The translations under genes were made by a program, and so were the position numbers. A stretch of 64,000 bases of DNA. Source: an uncultured Alphaproteobacteria bacterium (GTDB taxonomy: Bacteria > Pseudomonadota > Alphaproteobacteria > Rhodospirillales > Rhodospirillaceae). The notes beneath the pieces are model-generated. The model searched no databases. It was not told where the DNA came from and saw only the letters and a program-made list of their open reading frames with translations. Positions 47,262 to 62,441 of the stretch are shown piece by piece (positions within the stretch are counted from its first letter, which is position 1; every line of letters starts with the position of its first letter). The stretch spans positions 834,287 through 898,286 of the forward strand of contig LT599022.1 in assembly GCA_900079695.1 (NCBI GenBank), given 5' to 3'.

Positions 47262-48823
47262 TCGACCACACCGTCGTGGACCTATCGCGCCTGCAGTTCG
47301 CGATGACGGCGCTCTACCACTTCCTGTTCGTGCCCCTCACCCTCGGCCTGTCGCTGATCCTCGCCATCATGGAATCGGTCTACGTGATGACCGGCCGCGA
47401 GGTTTGGAAGGACATGACCCGCTTCTGGGGCAAGCTGTTCGGCATCAACTTCGCCATGGGGGTGGCCACCGGCATCACCATGGAGTTCCAGTTCGGCACC
47501 AACTGGTCGTACTACTCCCACTACGTCGGCGACATCTTCGGCGCGCCGCTCGCGATCGAAGGGCTGATGGCGTTCTTCCTCGAAAGCTCGTTCGTCGGCC
47601 TGTTCCTGTTCGGCTGGGACAAGCTTTCCGCCCGCGCCCATCTCCTCACCGCGTGGCTGGTGGCGATCGGCTCCAACCTGTCGGCGCTGTGGATTCTCGT
47701 CGCCAACGGCTGGATGCAGTATCCGGCGGGCTCGGCGTTCAACTACGAGACGATGCGGATGGAGCTCACCTCCTTCGCCGACATCCTCTTCAACCCGGTG
47801 GCGCAGGCCAAGTTCGTGCACACGGTCTCGGCCGGGTACGTCACCGGCGCGATGTTCGTGCTCTCGATCAGTGCCTGGTATCTGCTGCGCGGCCGCCACG
47901 TCGGCTTCGCCAAGCGGTCGTTCCTGGTCGCGTCGGCGTTCGGCCTCGCCTCGGCGCTGTCGGTGGTCGTTCTCGGCGACGAAAGCGGCTATTCGATCAC
48001 CGAGCACCAGAAGATGAAGCTCGCCGCGATCGAGGGAATGTGGGAAACCGAACCCGCGCCCGCCAGCTTCACCCTCGTCGGCTTCCCCGACATGGAAGCG
48101 CAGGAAACCAAGGGCGCGCTGCAGATCCCGTGGGTGCTCGGTCTGATCGGCACCCGCACGATCGACACCCAGCTGCCCGGCATCAAGGACCTCGTCGCCC
48201 ACACCGAGCAGCGCATCGAAAACGGCAAGCAGGCCCTCGTCGCGCTCAAGCGCCTGCGCGCCGACCGTACCGACGCGGAAGCGCGGGCGATCTTCGAGCG
48301 GACCCAGGCCGATCTCGGGCAGGCGCTGCTGCTGCGCCGCTTCACCGACACCCCCGAGACCGCCGACGCGGCGACCGTGCGCAAGGCGGCGCTCAGCACC
48401 ATTCCCAACGTGCCGGTGCTGTTCTGGACCTTCCGCCTGATGGTGGGCCTCGGCTTCTACTTCATCCTCGCGTTCGCCGCCGCGTTCTACGTCTCGGCGA
48501 AGCTCGATTTCGACCGGCCGCGCTTCCTCACGCTGCTGGTGTGGAGCCTGCCGCTGCCCTGGCTCGCCGCAGAACTCGGCTGGATCGTCGCCGAATACGG
48601 CCGTCAGCCGTGGGCGATCGCCGACGTGCTGCCCACCTTCCTCGCCGCGTCGAGCCTGTCGGTGATCAAGGTCGGCTTCACCCTGTTCGGCTTCGTCGCC
48701 TTCTACACCGCGCTGCTGGTGATCGACGTGTTCCTGATGCGCCGCACCATCCTCGCAGGGCCGGTCAAGACCCTCGCCATCGACGCGGAGTCCGACCCCG
48801 CCCTCGCCGTCAAGGGAGCCTGA
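47258..48823 (+). CDS. cydA: Cytochrome bd ubiquinol oxidase subunit I
   Basis: A 521-residue integral membrane subunit that carries all three haems of the bd oxidase. His in ALYHFLFVPLTLG is the conserved N-terminal haem ligand, a second His lies in KFVHTVSAGYVTG, and the quinol-binding region is SITEHQKMKLAAIEG. The GRQPW signature (EYGRQPWAI) marks the bd-I type rather than the cyanide-insensitive CIO type. The Q-loop is long (about 60 extra residues between QIPWVLGL and IPNVPVLF). The enzyme gives high-affinity oxygen use in low oxygen. It overlaps the small upstream gene and is followed three bases later by cydB. Confidence 0.96.
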   Translation: MIDHTVVDLSRLQFAMTALYHFLFVPLTLGLSLILAIMESVYVMTGREVWKDMTRFWGKLFGINFAMGVATGITMEFQFGTNWSYYSHYVGDIFGAPLAIEGLMAFFLESSFVGLFLFGWDKLSARAHLLTAWLVAIGSNLSALWILVANGWMQYPAGSAFNYETMRMELTSFADILFNPVAQAKFVHTVSAGYVTGAMFVLSISAWYLLRGRHVGFAKRSFLVASAFGLASALSVVVLGDESGYSITEHQKMKLAAIEGMWETEPAPASFTLVGFPDMEAQETKGALQIPWVLGLIGTRTIDTQLPGIKDLVAHTEQRIENGKQALVALKRLRADRTDAEARAIFERTQADLGQALLLRRFTDTPETADAATVRKAALSTIPNVPVLFWTFRLMVGLGFYFILAFAAAFYVSAKLDFDRPRFLTLLVWSLPLPWLAAELGWIVAEYGRQPWAIADVLPTFLAASSLSVIKVGFTLFGFVAFYTALLVIDVFLMRRTILAGPVKTLAIDAESDPALAVKGA

Positions 48824-48826
48824 ACC

Positions 48827-49969
48827 ATGCTCTACGACATCATCGACTATCCGACGCTGCGGGTGCTGTGGTGGATGCTGCTCGGCGTATTGCTGATCGG
48901 CTTCGCGATCATGGACGGCTTCGACCTCGGCGTCGCCACTCTGCTGCCGTTCGTCGCCAAAACCGACGCCGAACGCCGCCGCGCGATCGACAGCATCGGC
49001 CCGGTGTGGGAGGGCAACCAGGTGTGGCTGATCCTCGGCGCGGGCGCGATCTTCGCCGCCTGGCCGCCGATCTACGCCACCGCGTTCTCGGGTTTCTACA
49101 TCGCGATGTTCCTGGTTCTGGCGTCGCTGATCCTGCGCCCGGTGGGCTTCGACTTCCGCAACAAGCTTCCCTCGGCGCGCTGGCGCGGCAACTGGGATCT
49201 CGCCCTGTTCGTCGGCGGCGCGGTTCCGGCCCTGGTGTTCGGCGTCGCGGTCGGCAATCTGTTCGTCGGCGCGCCGTTCACCATCGACGCCGACCAGCGG
49301 ATCTTCTACGAAGGCTCGGGCCTGTTCGAACTCCTCAATCCCTTCGGCCTGCTGGCCGGCGTGGTGAGCCTGACGATGCTCGCCGCCCACGGCGGGACCT
49401 ACCTGATCCTCAAGACCGACGGCGAGATCGCCGCCCGCACCCGCCGCGCGGTGATCGTCCTCGCGCCGGTCTCGGCGGCGGCGTTCGTGCTCGCCGGGTT
49501 GTGGATCGCCTCGGGCATTCCCGGCTATGCGATCACCTCGGCGGTCGATATGGCCGGACCGTCGAACCCGCTACTCAAGACCGTCTCCGCCGCTCCCGGC
49601 CAGTGGGCGAGCGTCTACGCCCGCATGCCGATCGCGGCGGCGGCGCCGATCCTCGGCATCGCCGGCCTCCTCGGTGCCGCCGCGCTCACCGCCAAGCGGG
49701 CCGAAATGCTGGCGTTCGTGGTCAGCAGCCTCGGCCTCGCCGGGGTGATCGCCACCGCCGGGGTCAGCCTGTTCCCGTTCATCATCCCCTCCTCGATCGA
49801 CCCGGCGGCGAGCCTGACGGTGTGGGATTCCTCCTCCAGCCACCGCACCCTGTTCGTGATGGCGGTGTGTGCGGTGATCTTCGTGCCGATCGTGCTCGGC
49901 TACACCGGCTGGGTCTTCCGCGTCCTGCGCGGCAAGGTCGCGGCCGACGACGCCCACGGAAGTTATTGA
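48827..49969 (+). CDS. cydB: Cytochrome bd ubiquinol oxidase subunit II
   Basis: A 380-residue membrane subunit without haem, needed for assembly of the bd oxidase. The start [35 protein letters not shown], with WWMLLG and G-F-D-L-G, and [21 protein letters not shown] are the standard CydB motifs. Nine transmembrane helices are expected. It lies three bases after cydA and 15 bases before cydX. No cydDC transporter genes are in the window. Confidence 0.96.
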   Translation: MLYDIIDYPTLRVLWWMLLGVLLIGFAIMDGFDLGVATLLPFVAKTDAERRRAIDSIGPVWEGNQVWLILGAGAIFAAWPPIYATAFSGFYIAMFLVLASLILRPVGFDFRNKLPSARWRGNWDLALFVGGAVPALVFGVAVGNLFVGAPFTIDADQRIFYEGSGLFELLNPFGLLAGVVSLTMLAAHGGTYLILKTDGEIAARTRRAVIVLAPVSAAAFVLAGLWIASGIPGYAITSAVDMAGPSNPLLKTVSAAPGQWASVYARMPIAAAAPILGIAGLLGAAALTAKRAEMLAFVVSSLGLAGVIATAGVSLFPFIIPSSIDPAASLTVWDSSSSHRTLFVMAVCAVIFVPIVLGYTGWVFRVLRGKVAADDAHGSY

Positions 49970-49984
49970 TCGAAAGGATGCGCC

Positions 49985-50095
49985 ATGTGGTACTTTACCT
50001 GGGTTCTCGGCGTCGGCCTCGCATGCTTCTTCGGCATTCTCAATGCCCTGTGGCTCGACCCGCGCCTGCCCCCGATCCCACGCGCCGACGATTAA
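49985..50095 (+). CDS. cydX: Cytochrome bd oxidase small subunit CydX
   Basis: A 36-residue single-helix protein starting MWYFTWVLGVGLACFFGILN, with the conserved W-Y-F-x-W start of CydX/CbdX and a C-terminal polar tail ending PRADD. CydX is required for stable haem content of cytochrome bd. GAAAGGATG lies upstream of ATG 49985 and it follows cydB by 15 bases. It ends ten bases before the HIT gene, whose Shine-Dalgarno (AAGGAGA) abuts its stop. Confidence 0.92.
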   Translation: MWYFTWVLGVGLACFFGILNALWLDPRLPPIPRADD

Positions 50096-50105
50096 GGAGA
50101 TACCG

Positions 50106-50525
50106 ATGACCGCCTTCGTTCTCGATCCCCGCCTCGAAGCCGACAGCGATCCCATCGCCACGGTTCGGAACGTTCAGGCGCGGATGATGAACGACGCCCG
50201 CTATCCCTGGCTGATTCTGGTGCCGGAGGATGCGGGCGCGAGCGAGCTGTTCGACCTCGCGCCGCCGCGCGAGGCCGAGTTCAACGCGCTCTGCTGCCGC
50301 GTCGCGGCGGCGATGAAGGCGGAATTCGGCGCGGAGAAGATGAACGTCGCCCAGCTCGGCAACGTCGTCACCCAACTTCACGTCCACGTCATCGCCCGCC
50401 ACCCGTCGCGCGACCCCGCCGGGGCCGCGCCGGTGTGGGGCGTCGGCAAGATGCAGCCGATGACGGATACGGAAAAGGCGGCGCGCCGCGCCGCCTTCCT
50501 CCGGGTTTTCGAAGCGATCGCCTAA
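50106..50525 (+). CDS. HIT-family protein
   Basis: A 139-residue histidine-triad superfamily protein. The triad motif reads QLHVHVIARH, that is Gln-x-His-x-His, a variant common in this proteobacterial HIT subgroup, preceded by KMNVAQLGNVV. The family hydrolyses or transfers nucleotides from nucleotidyl conjugates; the exact substrate is unknown. AAGGAGATACCG precedes ATG 50106, at the end of the cyd operon, so it is probably co-transcribed by position only. It converges with the symporter gene four bases away. Confidence 0.85.
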   Translation: MTAFVLDPRLEADSDPIATVRNVQARMMNDARYPWLILVPEDAGASELFDLAPPREAEFNALCCRVAAAMKAEFGAEKMNVAQLGNVVTQLHVHVIARHPSRDPAGAAPVWGVGKMQPMTDTEKAARRAAFLRVFEAIA

Positions 50526-50529
50526 GCGG

Positions 50530-51804
50530 TCAGACTTCTTCCAGTTCCCCCACCACGTCGCGGCCGGCGGTGTAGATCTCCTGGTTGAGCTCGCCTTCCG
50601 ACTTCGCCACCAGGGTCGCCACCATCGCGTCGCCGACGACGTTGAGGCTGGTACGCGCCATGTCGAGCACGCGGTCGATGCCGGCGATGATCGCCACGCC
50701 TTCGAGCGGCAGGCCGACGGTCGACAGCACCAGCGACAGCATGATCAGACCCGCGCCCGGCACGCCGGCGGTGCCGATCGAGGCGAGCGTGGCGGTGAGG
50801 ATGATCATCAGGTAGTCGCCGCCCGAGAGCGACACGCCGAACACCTGCGCCACGAACAGCGCGCAGACGCCCTGATAGAGCGCGGTGCCGTCCATGTTGA
50901 TCGTCGCGCCGAGCGGCAGCACGAAGCCGGACACGCCCTGAGACACGCCGAGGTTCTTGCGGGTGCAGGTCATCGTCACCGGCAGGGTGCCCGACGACGA
51001 GGTGGTGGTGAACGCCACCGCCGCGGCCTCGGCAATGCCCTTGAAGAACAGCAGCGGGTTGAGCCCCATCGCCCAGATCGCGCCGCCGTAGACGACGAAG
51101 GCGTGAATCAGGCAGCCGATGTAGACCGCGACGATCACCATGCCGAGCGGCAGCAGCAGGTCGAGGCCGTAGGTGCCCGCGGTCCAGGCCATCAGCGCGA
51201 ACACGCCGAACGGCGCGAACCAGATCACGATCGCGGTGAGCTTGTAGATCACCTGGGCGAGCGCGTCGAAGCCGTCGCGCACCTTTTCGCCCGCCGCGCC
51301 CGACATATTGATGGCGAGGCCGAGGAGAATCGCGAAGACGATCACCTGCAGCACGTTGCCGCTGCTCATCGCCTCGATCGGGTTGGTCGGAATCAGCGCC
51401 ACCAGGGTGTCGATCAGCGACGGCGCGGCCTTGGGCGCAACCGCCTTGGCCGCCTCCATGCCGACGCCCGCGCCGGGCTGGAGCGCGGTGCCGAGGCCGA
51501 GGCCGATTGCGATCGCCACCGCGGTGGTAACGAGATAGAGCGCGATGGTCTTGATGCCGACGCGGCCCATCTTCGCCGGATCGCGCATCGAGGTTACGCC
51601 GCTTACCAGAGACACGAACACCAACGGCACGATCAGCATCTTGATGCCCGAGATGAAGGCGGTGCCGATCGGCTTGAGCTTGCCTGCGGCGGGGCCGAAC
51701 GCCAAGCCCACGATTAGGCCGAGCACCAGCCCGGCGAGAATCTTCTGCCACAGCGGAATCGCGTTCCATCGCCCGAGGAGCCCGGGCTTGCGGTCTTGTG
51801 TCAC
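50530..51804 (-). CDS. Dicarboxylate/amino acid:cation symporter (DAACS family)
   Basis: A 424-residue secondary transporter (GltP/DctA family). The family hallmarks are FVSLVSGVTSM, the Ser-rich hairpin TTTSSSGTLPVTM (about residues 268-280), GATINMDGTALYQG and GVPGAGLIMLSLVL. Eight helices and two hairpins are expected. Substrate could be glutamate/aspartate or C4-dicarboxylates; the motif after the hairpin does not settle this. GTG 51804 with GGAGGACTGA upstream is the start. Confidence 0.92.
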   Translation of the reverse strand: MTQDRKPGLLGRWNAIPLWQKILAGLVLGLIVGLAFGPAAGKLKPIGTAFISGIKMLIVPLVFVSLVSGVTSMRDPAKMGRVGIKTIALYLVTTAVAIAIGLGLGTALQPGAGVGMEAAKAVAPKAAPSLIDTLVALIPTNPIEAMSSGNVLQVIVFAILLGLAINMSGAAGEKVRDGFDALAQVIYKLTAIVIWFAPFGVFALMAWTAGTYGLDLLLPLGMVIVAVYIGCLIHAFVVYGGAIWAMGLNPLLFFKGIAEAAAVAFTTTSSSGTLPVTMTCTRKNLGVSQGVSGFVLPLGATINMDGTALYQGVCALFVAQVFGVSLSGGDYLMIILTATLASIGTAGVPGAGLIMLSLVLSTVGLPLEGVAIIAGIDRVLDMARTSLNVVGDAMVATLVAKSEGELNQEIYTAGRDVVGELEEV

Positions 51805-51880
51805 GTCTCAGTCCTCCATTACCGGCCGGCGGTCCGCTCGGCCGGTCGTTTCGCCTGTTCAATTCGACCTGTGGTTAATT

Positions 51881-52846
51881 CTACAGCCACTTCTTGCTAC
51901 GGAAGTAGAGAAACGGCGCGATCGCGGACAGGAACATCGCCCCGACCGCCACGGGATACCCCCACCGCCAGTGCAGTTCGGGCATTTCCGCGAAATTCAT
52001 TCCATACATGCTCGCGATCAACATCGGCGGCAGAAACGCCACCGACGCGACGGTGAGGATCTTGATGACGTTGTTCTGCTCGATGTTGATCATGCCGAGC
52101 GTGGCGTCGAGCAGAAACGCGACCTTGGTGGACAGGAAGGTGGCGTGCTCGGCGATCGAGTTGGCGTCGCGCATCAGGGTCTTCATCCGCACCTTGCTGT
52201 CCTTGCGGATGCCGGTTTGCGAACCGAGGAACAAAAGCACGCGGCTGAGGCCGAGGAGGCTGTCCTTCGCCTTGGTGGCGAGGTCTCCGGCGCGCCCGAC
52301 GCGCTGGAGAATGTCCTTGAGGTCGTCGCCGCCGCGCACCGCGTCCTTGCGGAAGATATCGCGCGAAATCGATTCGAGATCGGCGGTGGCGCTTTCGAGC
52401 ACGTCCGCCAGACGATCGGCGATCTGTTCCATCAGGCCCACCATCGCCGCCTCGCCGGTGGCGACCAGCGCGGGCTGGCGCGCCAGACGGCGCTGGAACA
52501 TCGCGAACGGCAGCGGCTCGACGTAGCGCACCGTGATCAGCCGCGATCCGGCGAGAATGAAGGTGATCGCCGCGGCCTCGGGCTCGTCGGTGAGGGCGCG
52601 GGAGAGCACCGGCATCGTCATCACCAGCGCGCCGCCGTCCTCGTAGAGGCGGCTCGACGCCTCGATCTCCTGCATCTCCTCGTGGGTCGGAAGCTCGACC
52701 GAGAGCAGACGCAGCATCGCCGCCTCGTCCTCGGGCCGGGGACCGACGATGTCGATCCACACGGTCTGCTCGGGCAGCGCGTCGAGCGGTCCTTCGACCG
52801 GCGTGCTTTGCAGGATGCCCTGATCGAAATGAAACAGCGTCAGCAT
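51881..52846 (-). CDS. corA: CorA family magnesium/cobalt transporter
   Basis: A 321-residue channel protein. A soluble N-terminal alpha/beta part (about 1-250) with a long stalk helix is followed by two transmembrane helices, the first ending in the YGMNF signature. ASVAFLPPMLIASMYGMNF and a C-terminal basic KKWL end are typical. It carries divalent metal ions inward, mainly magnesium. AAAAGGGGACC precedes ATG 52846. It lies 77 bases upstream of the symporter gene on the same strand. Confidence 0.95.
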   Translation of the reverse strand: MLTLFHFDQGILQSTPVEGPLDALPEQTVWIDIVGPRPEDEAAMLRLLSVELPTHEEMQEIEASSRLYEDGGALVMTMPVLSRALTDEPEAAAITFILAGSRLITVRYVEPLPFAMFQRRLARQPALVATGEAAMVGLMEQIADRLADVLESATADLESISRDIFRKDAVRGGDDLKDILQRVGRAGDLATKAKDSLLGLSRVLLFLGSQTGIRKDSKVRMKTLMRDANSIAEHATFLSTKVAFLLDATLGMINIEQNNVIKILTVASVAFLPPMLIASMYGMNFAEMPELHWRWGYPVAVGAMFLSAIAPFLYFRSKKWL

Positions 52847-54305
<1,459 letters not shown>

Positions 54306-54424
54306 CGCCAGCGCCGCCAGAAGAGTGGTCCGCCAGCGGGGCGTCCTTCACCCGCCCGGACCGATAGTCTGTGGGTTCCGGTCGGTACCGGACCCAGGTC
54401 CAAGCCGGAACAGGAGTGCCATCC

Positions 54425-57967
<3,543 letters not shown>

Positions 57968-57995
57968 GCCGCCGGACCGAGGCAAACGATCCCGC

Positions 57996-58027
57996 AACCG
58001 GCCCCTTCGGGGGCCGGTTGTTTTTTT
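57996..58027 (+). terminator. Rho-independent terminator of nifJ
   Basis: A 10-bp stem AACCGGCCCC / GGGGCCGGTT with a TTCG tetraloop, followed by GTTTTTTTG. It lies 28 bases past the nifJ stop and is the clearest terminator in the window. Confidence 0.95.
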
Positions 58028-58138
58028 GCCGAAAGCCCGCGCATTGCGGGATGTTAAGCCTACATTAGAGATAAATGGCTAAACTCTAGCTTTCGTCGTC
58101 CCCCGCCCAATTCCCGCAGTCCTCCGGAGCCGGTTCAG

Positions 58139-59818
58139 ATGCGTCACCTGTCGATCAAGTGGAAGGTCAACATTCTCGGAACCATCCTCGGCGCGGTCGC
58201 GGTCGCCATCGGCCTGACCGGGATCTACGGCCTCTGGGTCTTCAACCAGCGGACCGACGAAATGCTGCAACTCGGCGAACGCGCGGTCGTCGCCGAACGC
58301 GCCAACGGCCTGATTCTCGCGGTGGTGATGGACAGCCGCGGCCTCTACATGTCGAAATCCGAAAAGGACGTCGACAAGTTTTCCAAGCCGTTGCTCGCCA
58401 ACCTCGAAAAGCTCAAGGCCGACGTGGCGACGTGGAAGACGCTCACCCCCGCCGACGCGGGCGAGGATTTCTCGAAACTCGACGCCGCGGTCGCCGATTT
58501 CATCGCCTTCCGCACCGAAACCGTGAAACGCGCCCGCGAGGGCGGCGGCCCCGCGGCGGACGCCTACGGCAACAACGACCAGAACCGCAGCAATCGCCAG
58601 GCCCTCACCGCCCAGGTTCAGGAACGGCGCAAGGCTCTCTCCGAGCGCATGGCGGCGGTCAACGCCGATCTCGACGCCTTCTCGTTTCTCCTGACCGCGA
58701 TGCTGTGCGGCGTGCTGGCCGTGGGCGCGATCACCGGCATCGTGGTGTCCGAAATCATCGGCGGCCGGATGATCGCGAAGCCGATCGCCGCGATGACGGC
58801 CGCGATGCGCGAACTCGCGGCAGGCAACGCCGACGTTGTGATCCCGAGCCTCGACAACCGCGACGAGGTCGGCGAAATGGCAAAGACGGTCGAGGTGTTC
58901 CGCGCCAACCGGCAGGAGGCCGACCGCCTCCAGGCCGAGCAGGAGGCCGCCCGCGCCGCGCGCGAACGCCGCACCGCAGCGATCGAAACCATGATCGCAC
59001 GCTTCCAGGCGACCGCCGAAGAGGCCCTCGGTAGCCTCGGCGGCACCGCGACCGGCCTCGAAACCACCGCCCGCGACCTCGCCCACAATGCCGAGGATGC
59101 CAGCCACCGTTCGACCGCGGTCGCCGCCGCCACCGAACAGGCGTCCACCAACGTCCAGACCGTCGCATCCGCCGCCGAAGAGCTTTCCGCCGCGATCCAG
59201 GAGATCGCCCGCCAGGTGGCGCAATCCAGCGAACTCTCCGCCTCCGCGCGCGAGGGCATGGACCGCGCCCGCGAGACCATGGCGGCGCTGTCGTCCGCCT
59301 CCGGCAAGATCGGCGACGTGGTCGGCCTGATCAACGACATCGCCAGCCAGACCAATCTGCTGGCGTTGAACGCGACGATCGAGGCGGCACGCGCCGGCGA
59401 AATGGGCAAGGGCTTCGCGGTGGTGGCGGGCGAGGTCAAGACCCTCGCCAACCAGACCGCCAAGGCCACCGACGAAATCCAGAGCCAGATCACCGCGGTG
59501 CAGGATTCGGTCAAGGACGCCGAGGTTGCGATCGCCGGAATCGCCCGTCACATGGACCAGATCGGCGAAATCTCGGCGGCGATCGCCTCGGCGGTCGAGG
59601 AGCAGAGTTCCGCCACCGACGAGATCGCCCGCAACATCCAGCAGGCCGCGGCGGGTACCCAGGAGGCCGCCGACGGCATCGCCGGCGTCAATCAGGCGGC
59701 CACCGAAACCGGCGACACCTCGCGCCGGGTGCTCGAGTCCGCGCAGGCGATGTCGCAGCAGACCGTCAATCTGCGCCAGCGTATCGACACGTTCCTACAG
59801 GAGGTCAAATCCGCCTGA
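58139..59818 (+). CDS. Methyl-accepting chemotaxis protein
   Basis: A 559-residue chemoreceptor. TM1 (about 12-33) and TM2 (about 183-207) frame a short four-helix periplasmic sensor (about 34-180) with Asn/Asp-rich [15 protein letters not shown] domain (about 208-262, with [19 protein letters not shown]) and a signalling coiled coil follow. The tip motif [20 protein letters not shown] and [15 protein letters not shown] are standard. No C-terminal pentapeptide tether is present. It has a CCGGAG site before ATG 58139. Ligand unknown. It is adjacent to a second receptor of different sensor type. Confidence 0.92.
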   Translation: MRHLSIKWKVNILGTILGAVAVAIGLTGIYGLWVFNQRTDEMLQLGERAVVAERANGLILAVVMDSRGLYMSKSEKDVDKFSKPLLANLEKLKADVATWKTLTPADAGEDFSKLDAAVADFIAFRTETVKRAREGGGPAADAYGNNDQNRSNRQALTAQVQERRKALSERMAAVNADLDAFSFLLTAMLCGVLAVGAITGIVVSEIIGGRMIAKPIAAMTAAMRELAAGNADVVIPSLDNRDEVGEMAKTVEVFRANRQEADRLQAEQEAARAARERRTAAIETMIARFQATAEEALGSLGGTATGLETTARDLAHNAEDASHRSTAVAAATEQASTNVQTVASAAEELSAAIQEIARQVAQSSELSASAREGMDRARETMAALSSASGKIGDVVGLINDIASQTNLLALNATIEAARAGEMGKGFAVVAGEVKTLANQTAKATDEIQSQITAVQDSVKDAEVAIAGIARHMDQIGEISAAIASAVEEQSSATDEIARNIQQAAAGTQEAADGIAGVNQAATETGDTSRRVLESAQAMSQQTVNLRQRIDTFLQEVKSA

Positions 59819-59987
59819 GCCGCGGCGCGGCAAACCCCTACGTTTGCGTTTACATTCCGGAAGATATGAACTTTTTCCGTGCAAACGCACACGGTGATGC
59901 GCTACCCTGGTTTCTCCACCCTCGGGCGTAATCGCGCCCGACTCCAAGCCCGCGGCATGCGGGCCGTGCAGAACCGGGGAATCGCCC

Positions 59988-62441
59988 ATGGCCGAACCGA
60001 AGTCCGCTCTCGCCTGGAGTTCCGCGTTCGAAATCGGTATCGCCGAACTGGACGCCGACCATCGCAAATTCGTCGAACTCCTCGACCGCGCCGAGACGGC
60101 CGACGACGACGCCGCTTTCGACACCGCGGTCGCGGATTTCCATCGTCTGCTGCGCGCCCACGTGCAACGGGAGACCCGGCAGCTCACCGCCGATCAGCCC
60201 GCAGCCGAACGCGCGGACGACGAAGCCGAGCTGAGGCGCGTCGAAGACGTCCTCGCCCGCGTCGGCGGTGCGCGGCGGATTCCGCGAGCGATGGTCCGCG
60301 ACGTCCTGCACCACTGGTTCCTGACCCACGTTCTCGTCCGCAACGTCCGCGCCCGCGACCGCCTGATCGCCGCGGGCCGCCTCGAAACCGGAGAGCGGAA
60401 CGGCATGCTCTCGCGCCTCAGGATCGGGCGGCGGATCTGGCTGATGGCGGTGGTGCCGCTGGTGCTGCTCACCCTGGCGGCGGGAGAGATCGTCGTCGAA
60501 CGCTTCGGCGAGGCGCGGGCGCTCGACCGGATGAGCGTGCTGGCGGGTTCGAGCGCGACGATCGGCGACGTCGTCCACGCGTTGCAGAAGGAGCGCGGCG
60601 CCTCCGCCGGTTTCCTCAACAGCAAGGGACAGGCCTTCGCCGCCGAGTTGCGCACCTTCCGCCGCGACAGCGACGCCGCCCTCGCGGCGTTCGCCGACGC
60701 CGCCCGCGATACCGCCGAACTCGGGCTCGCGGCGCAGACCGCCCGGGCGCGCGAGGCGGTGTCCGGGCTCGCCGCGCTGCGCGCGCGCGTCGACGGCTTC
60801 GCGATCTCGGTACCCGACGAGGTGGCCGCCTACACCGCCACGATCCACGCGCTGCTGGGGATCGTCGACGCCACCGCCGATCTCTCGCCCGACGAGGTCA
60901 TCGCCCGCAGTTTCGCTGCGTTTTCGGTGTTCCTCTACGGCAAGGACCTTGCCGGAGTCGAACGTGCCCGCGGCGCGGCGGGCTTCGGCGCGGGCCGCTT
61001 CGGCGGTGCGCTGTTCCGCGATTTCGCCTCCATCGGCGGCCAGCAGAGCGCCAACTTCCGCGTCGCCCAGCGCATGCTTCCGCCGGACATGCGCGCGGTG
61101 ATCGCCTCGGCGCTCGCGAGCCCGGCCGAGACGCGCGTCGCCGAATTGCGCGAAATCGCGATGCAGGCGCAGGAAACCGGCGACCTCCAGGGCGTCACCG
61201 GCGCCGACTGGTTCGCCGCCTCCACCGCCCGCATCGAGATGCTGAAGGACGCGGAGAACCGCGTCGGCGCGCTGATCGGCGGGCTTGCGGCCGAACGCGC
61301 CGGGGCCTCCCGCACCCTCGCGACCGCAGTGGGTGCCGGGCTCGCCGCGCTGCTCGGCGTGGCGGCGGCGATGGTCCTGCTGATCACCGCGTCGATCACC
61401 GGGCCGATGGACCGCCTGCGCGCCGCGATCGACGCGCTGGGCAGCGGCGACACCACGGTGCCGATCGCCGGTCAGACCCGCAAGGACGAGATCGGCGTGA
61501 TCTCGCGGGCGGTGAACACCTTCCGGCAGGCTCTCGTCCGTTCCCGCCTCGCCGACGCCGAGGCCGCGCTGGACGCGGCATTCGAAAACGAGCGCGCCCG
61601 CGAGCGCCAGCGCATCACCGATCGCTTCCGCAACGAGATCGAAAGCTTCCTCGCCGCTCTCGGCGGCGCGGCCGGCGATCTGCGCGAGGCGGCCGCCGGA
61701 ATGGCGAGCACCAGCGGCGAGGGACACCGTCAGGCGACTCAGGTGGCCGCCGCCGCGGTCGAGGCCTCGCGCTCGGTCGATGCGGTCGCCGCCGCCTCCG
61801 AGGAACTCGCCGCGTCGATCGCCGAGATCGCGCGGCAGGTGACCCGTTCCGCCGAGATCAGCCGCAGCGTCGCCGACAGTTCGGACACGGCGCAGCAGGC
61901 GACGACGGTGCTGGCGGACAGCGCCACGCGGATCGGCGACGTGATCGGTCTGATCACCGACATCGCCAGCCAGACCAACCTGCTGGCGCTCAACGCCACG
62001 ATCGAGGCGGCGCGCGCGGGCGACATGGGCAAGGGCTTCGCGGTGGTGGCGGGCGAGGTGAAGGCGCTTTCCGGCCAGACCGAGCGCGCCACCGCCGAGA
62101 TCGCCGGTCAGGTGGGCGCGGTCCAGGGCGCGACCCGTCAGGTGGTCGCGGCGATCGAGGCGGTGACCGGAAGCATCGCCGAAATGAGCGAAATCTCCGG
62201 GATGATCGCGGGTGCGATCGAAGAGCAACGCGCCGCCACCGAGGAAATCAGCCACAGCGTGCTCAACGCCGCCGAAGGCACGCGCGACGTCACCGCCAAC
62301 ATCGCGGGCGTCGCCGACGCCAACGACCGCGTCGGCGGCATGTCGCAGACGGTCTCGGGCGCGGCCGACGACATGGCCGCGCGCACCCGCGAGTTGCGCG
62401 TTCAGGTGGAGGCGTTCCTGCGCGACTTCGCCGCCGCCTAG
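59988..62441 (+). CDS. Chemoreceptor with N-terminal hemerythrin-like domain and NIT sensor domain
   Basis: An 817-residue receptor of unusual layout. Residues about 8-130 resemble a bacteriohemerythrin ([19 protein letters not shown]). Of the usual diiron ligands, His25, His58, Glu62 and His114 are visible, but the expected His-x3-His pair after Glu62 is missing (ERADDE in its place) and the final Asp is Asn119 (THVLVRN). TM1 is about 150-168. The periplasmic part (about 170-440) is a NIT (nitrate/nitrite-sensing type) domain, opening [16 protein letters not shown]2, HAMP and a signalling domain with [20 protein letters not shown] follow. The hemerythrin part would lie in the cytoplasm. It ends by overlapping the convergent methyltransferase gene by four bases. 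Confidence 0.88.
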   Translation: MAEPKSALAWSSAFEIGIAELDADHRKFVELLDRAETADDDAAFDTAVADFHRLLRAHVQRETRQLTADQPAAERADDEAELRRVEDVLARVGGARRIPRAMVRDVLHHWFLTHVLVRNVRARDRLIAAGRLETGERNGMLSRLRIGRRIWLMAVVPLVLLTLAAGEIVVERFGEARALDRMSVLAGSSATIGDVVHALQKERGASAGFLNSKGQAFAAELRTFRRDSDAALAAFADAARDTAELGLAAQTARAREAVSGLAALRARVDGFAISVPDEVAAYTATIHALLGIVDATADLSPDEVIARSFAAFSVFLYGKDLAGVERARGAAGFGAGRFGGALFRDFASIGGQQSANFRVAQRMLPPDMRAVIASALASPAETRVAELREIAMQAQETGDLQGVTGADWFAASTARIEMLKDAENRVGALIGGLAAERAGASRTLATAVGAGLAALLGVAAAMVLLITASITGPMDRLRAAIDALGSGDTTVPIAGQTRKDEIGVISRAVNTFRQALVRSRLADAEAALDAAFENERARERQRITDRFRNEIESFLAALGGAAGDLREAAAGMASTSGEGHRQATQVAAAAVEASRSVDAVAAASEELAASIAEIARQVTRSAEISRSVADSSDTAQQATTVLADSATRIGDVIGLITDIASQTNLLALNATIEAARAGDMGKGFAVVAGEVKALSGQTERATAEIAGQVGAVQGATRQVVAAIEAVTGSIAEMSEISGMIAGAIEEQRAATEEISHSVLNAAEGTRDVTANIAGVADANDRVGGMSQTVSGAADDMAARTRELRVQVEAFLRDFAAA

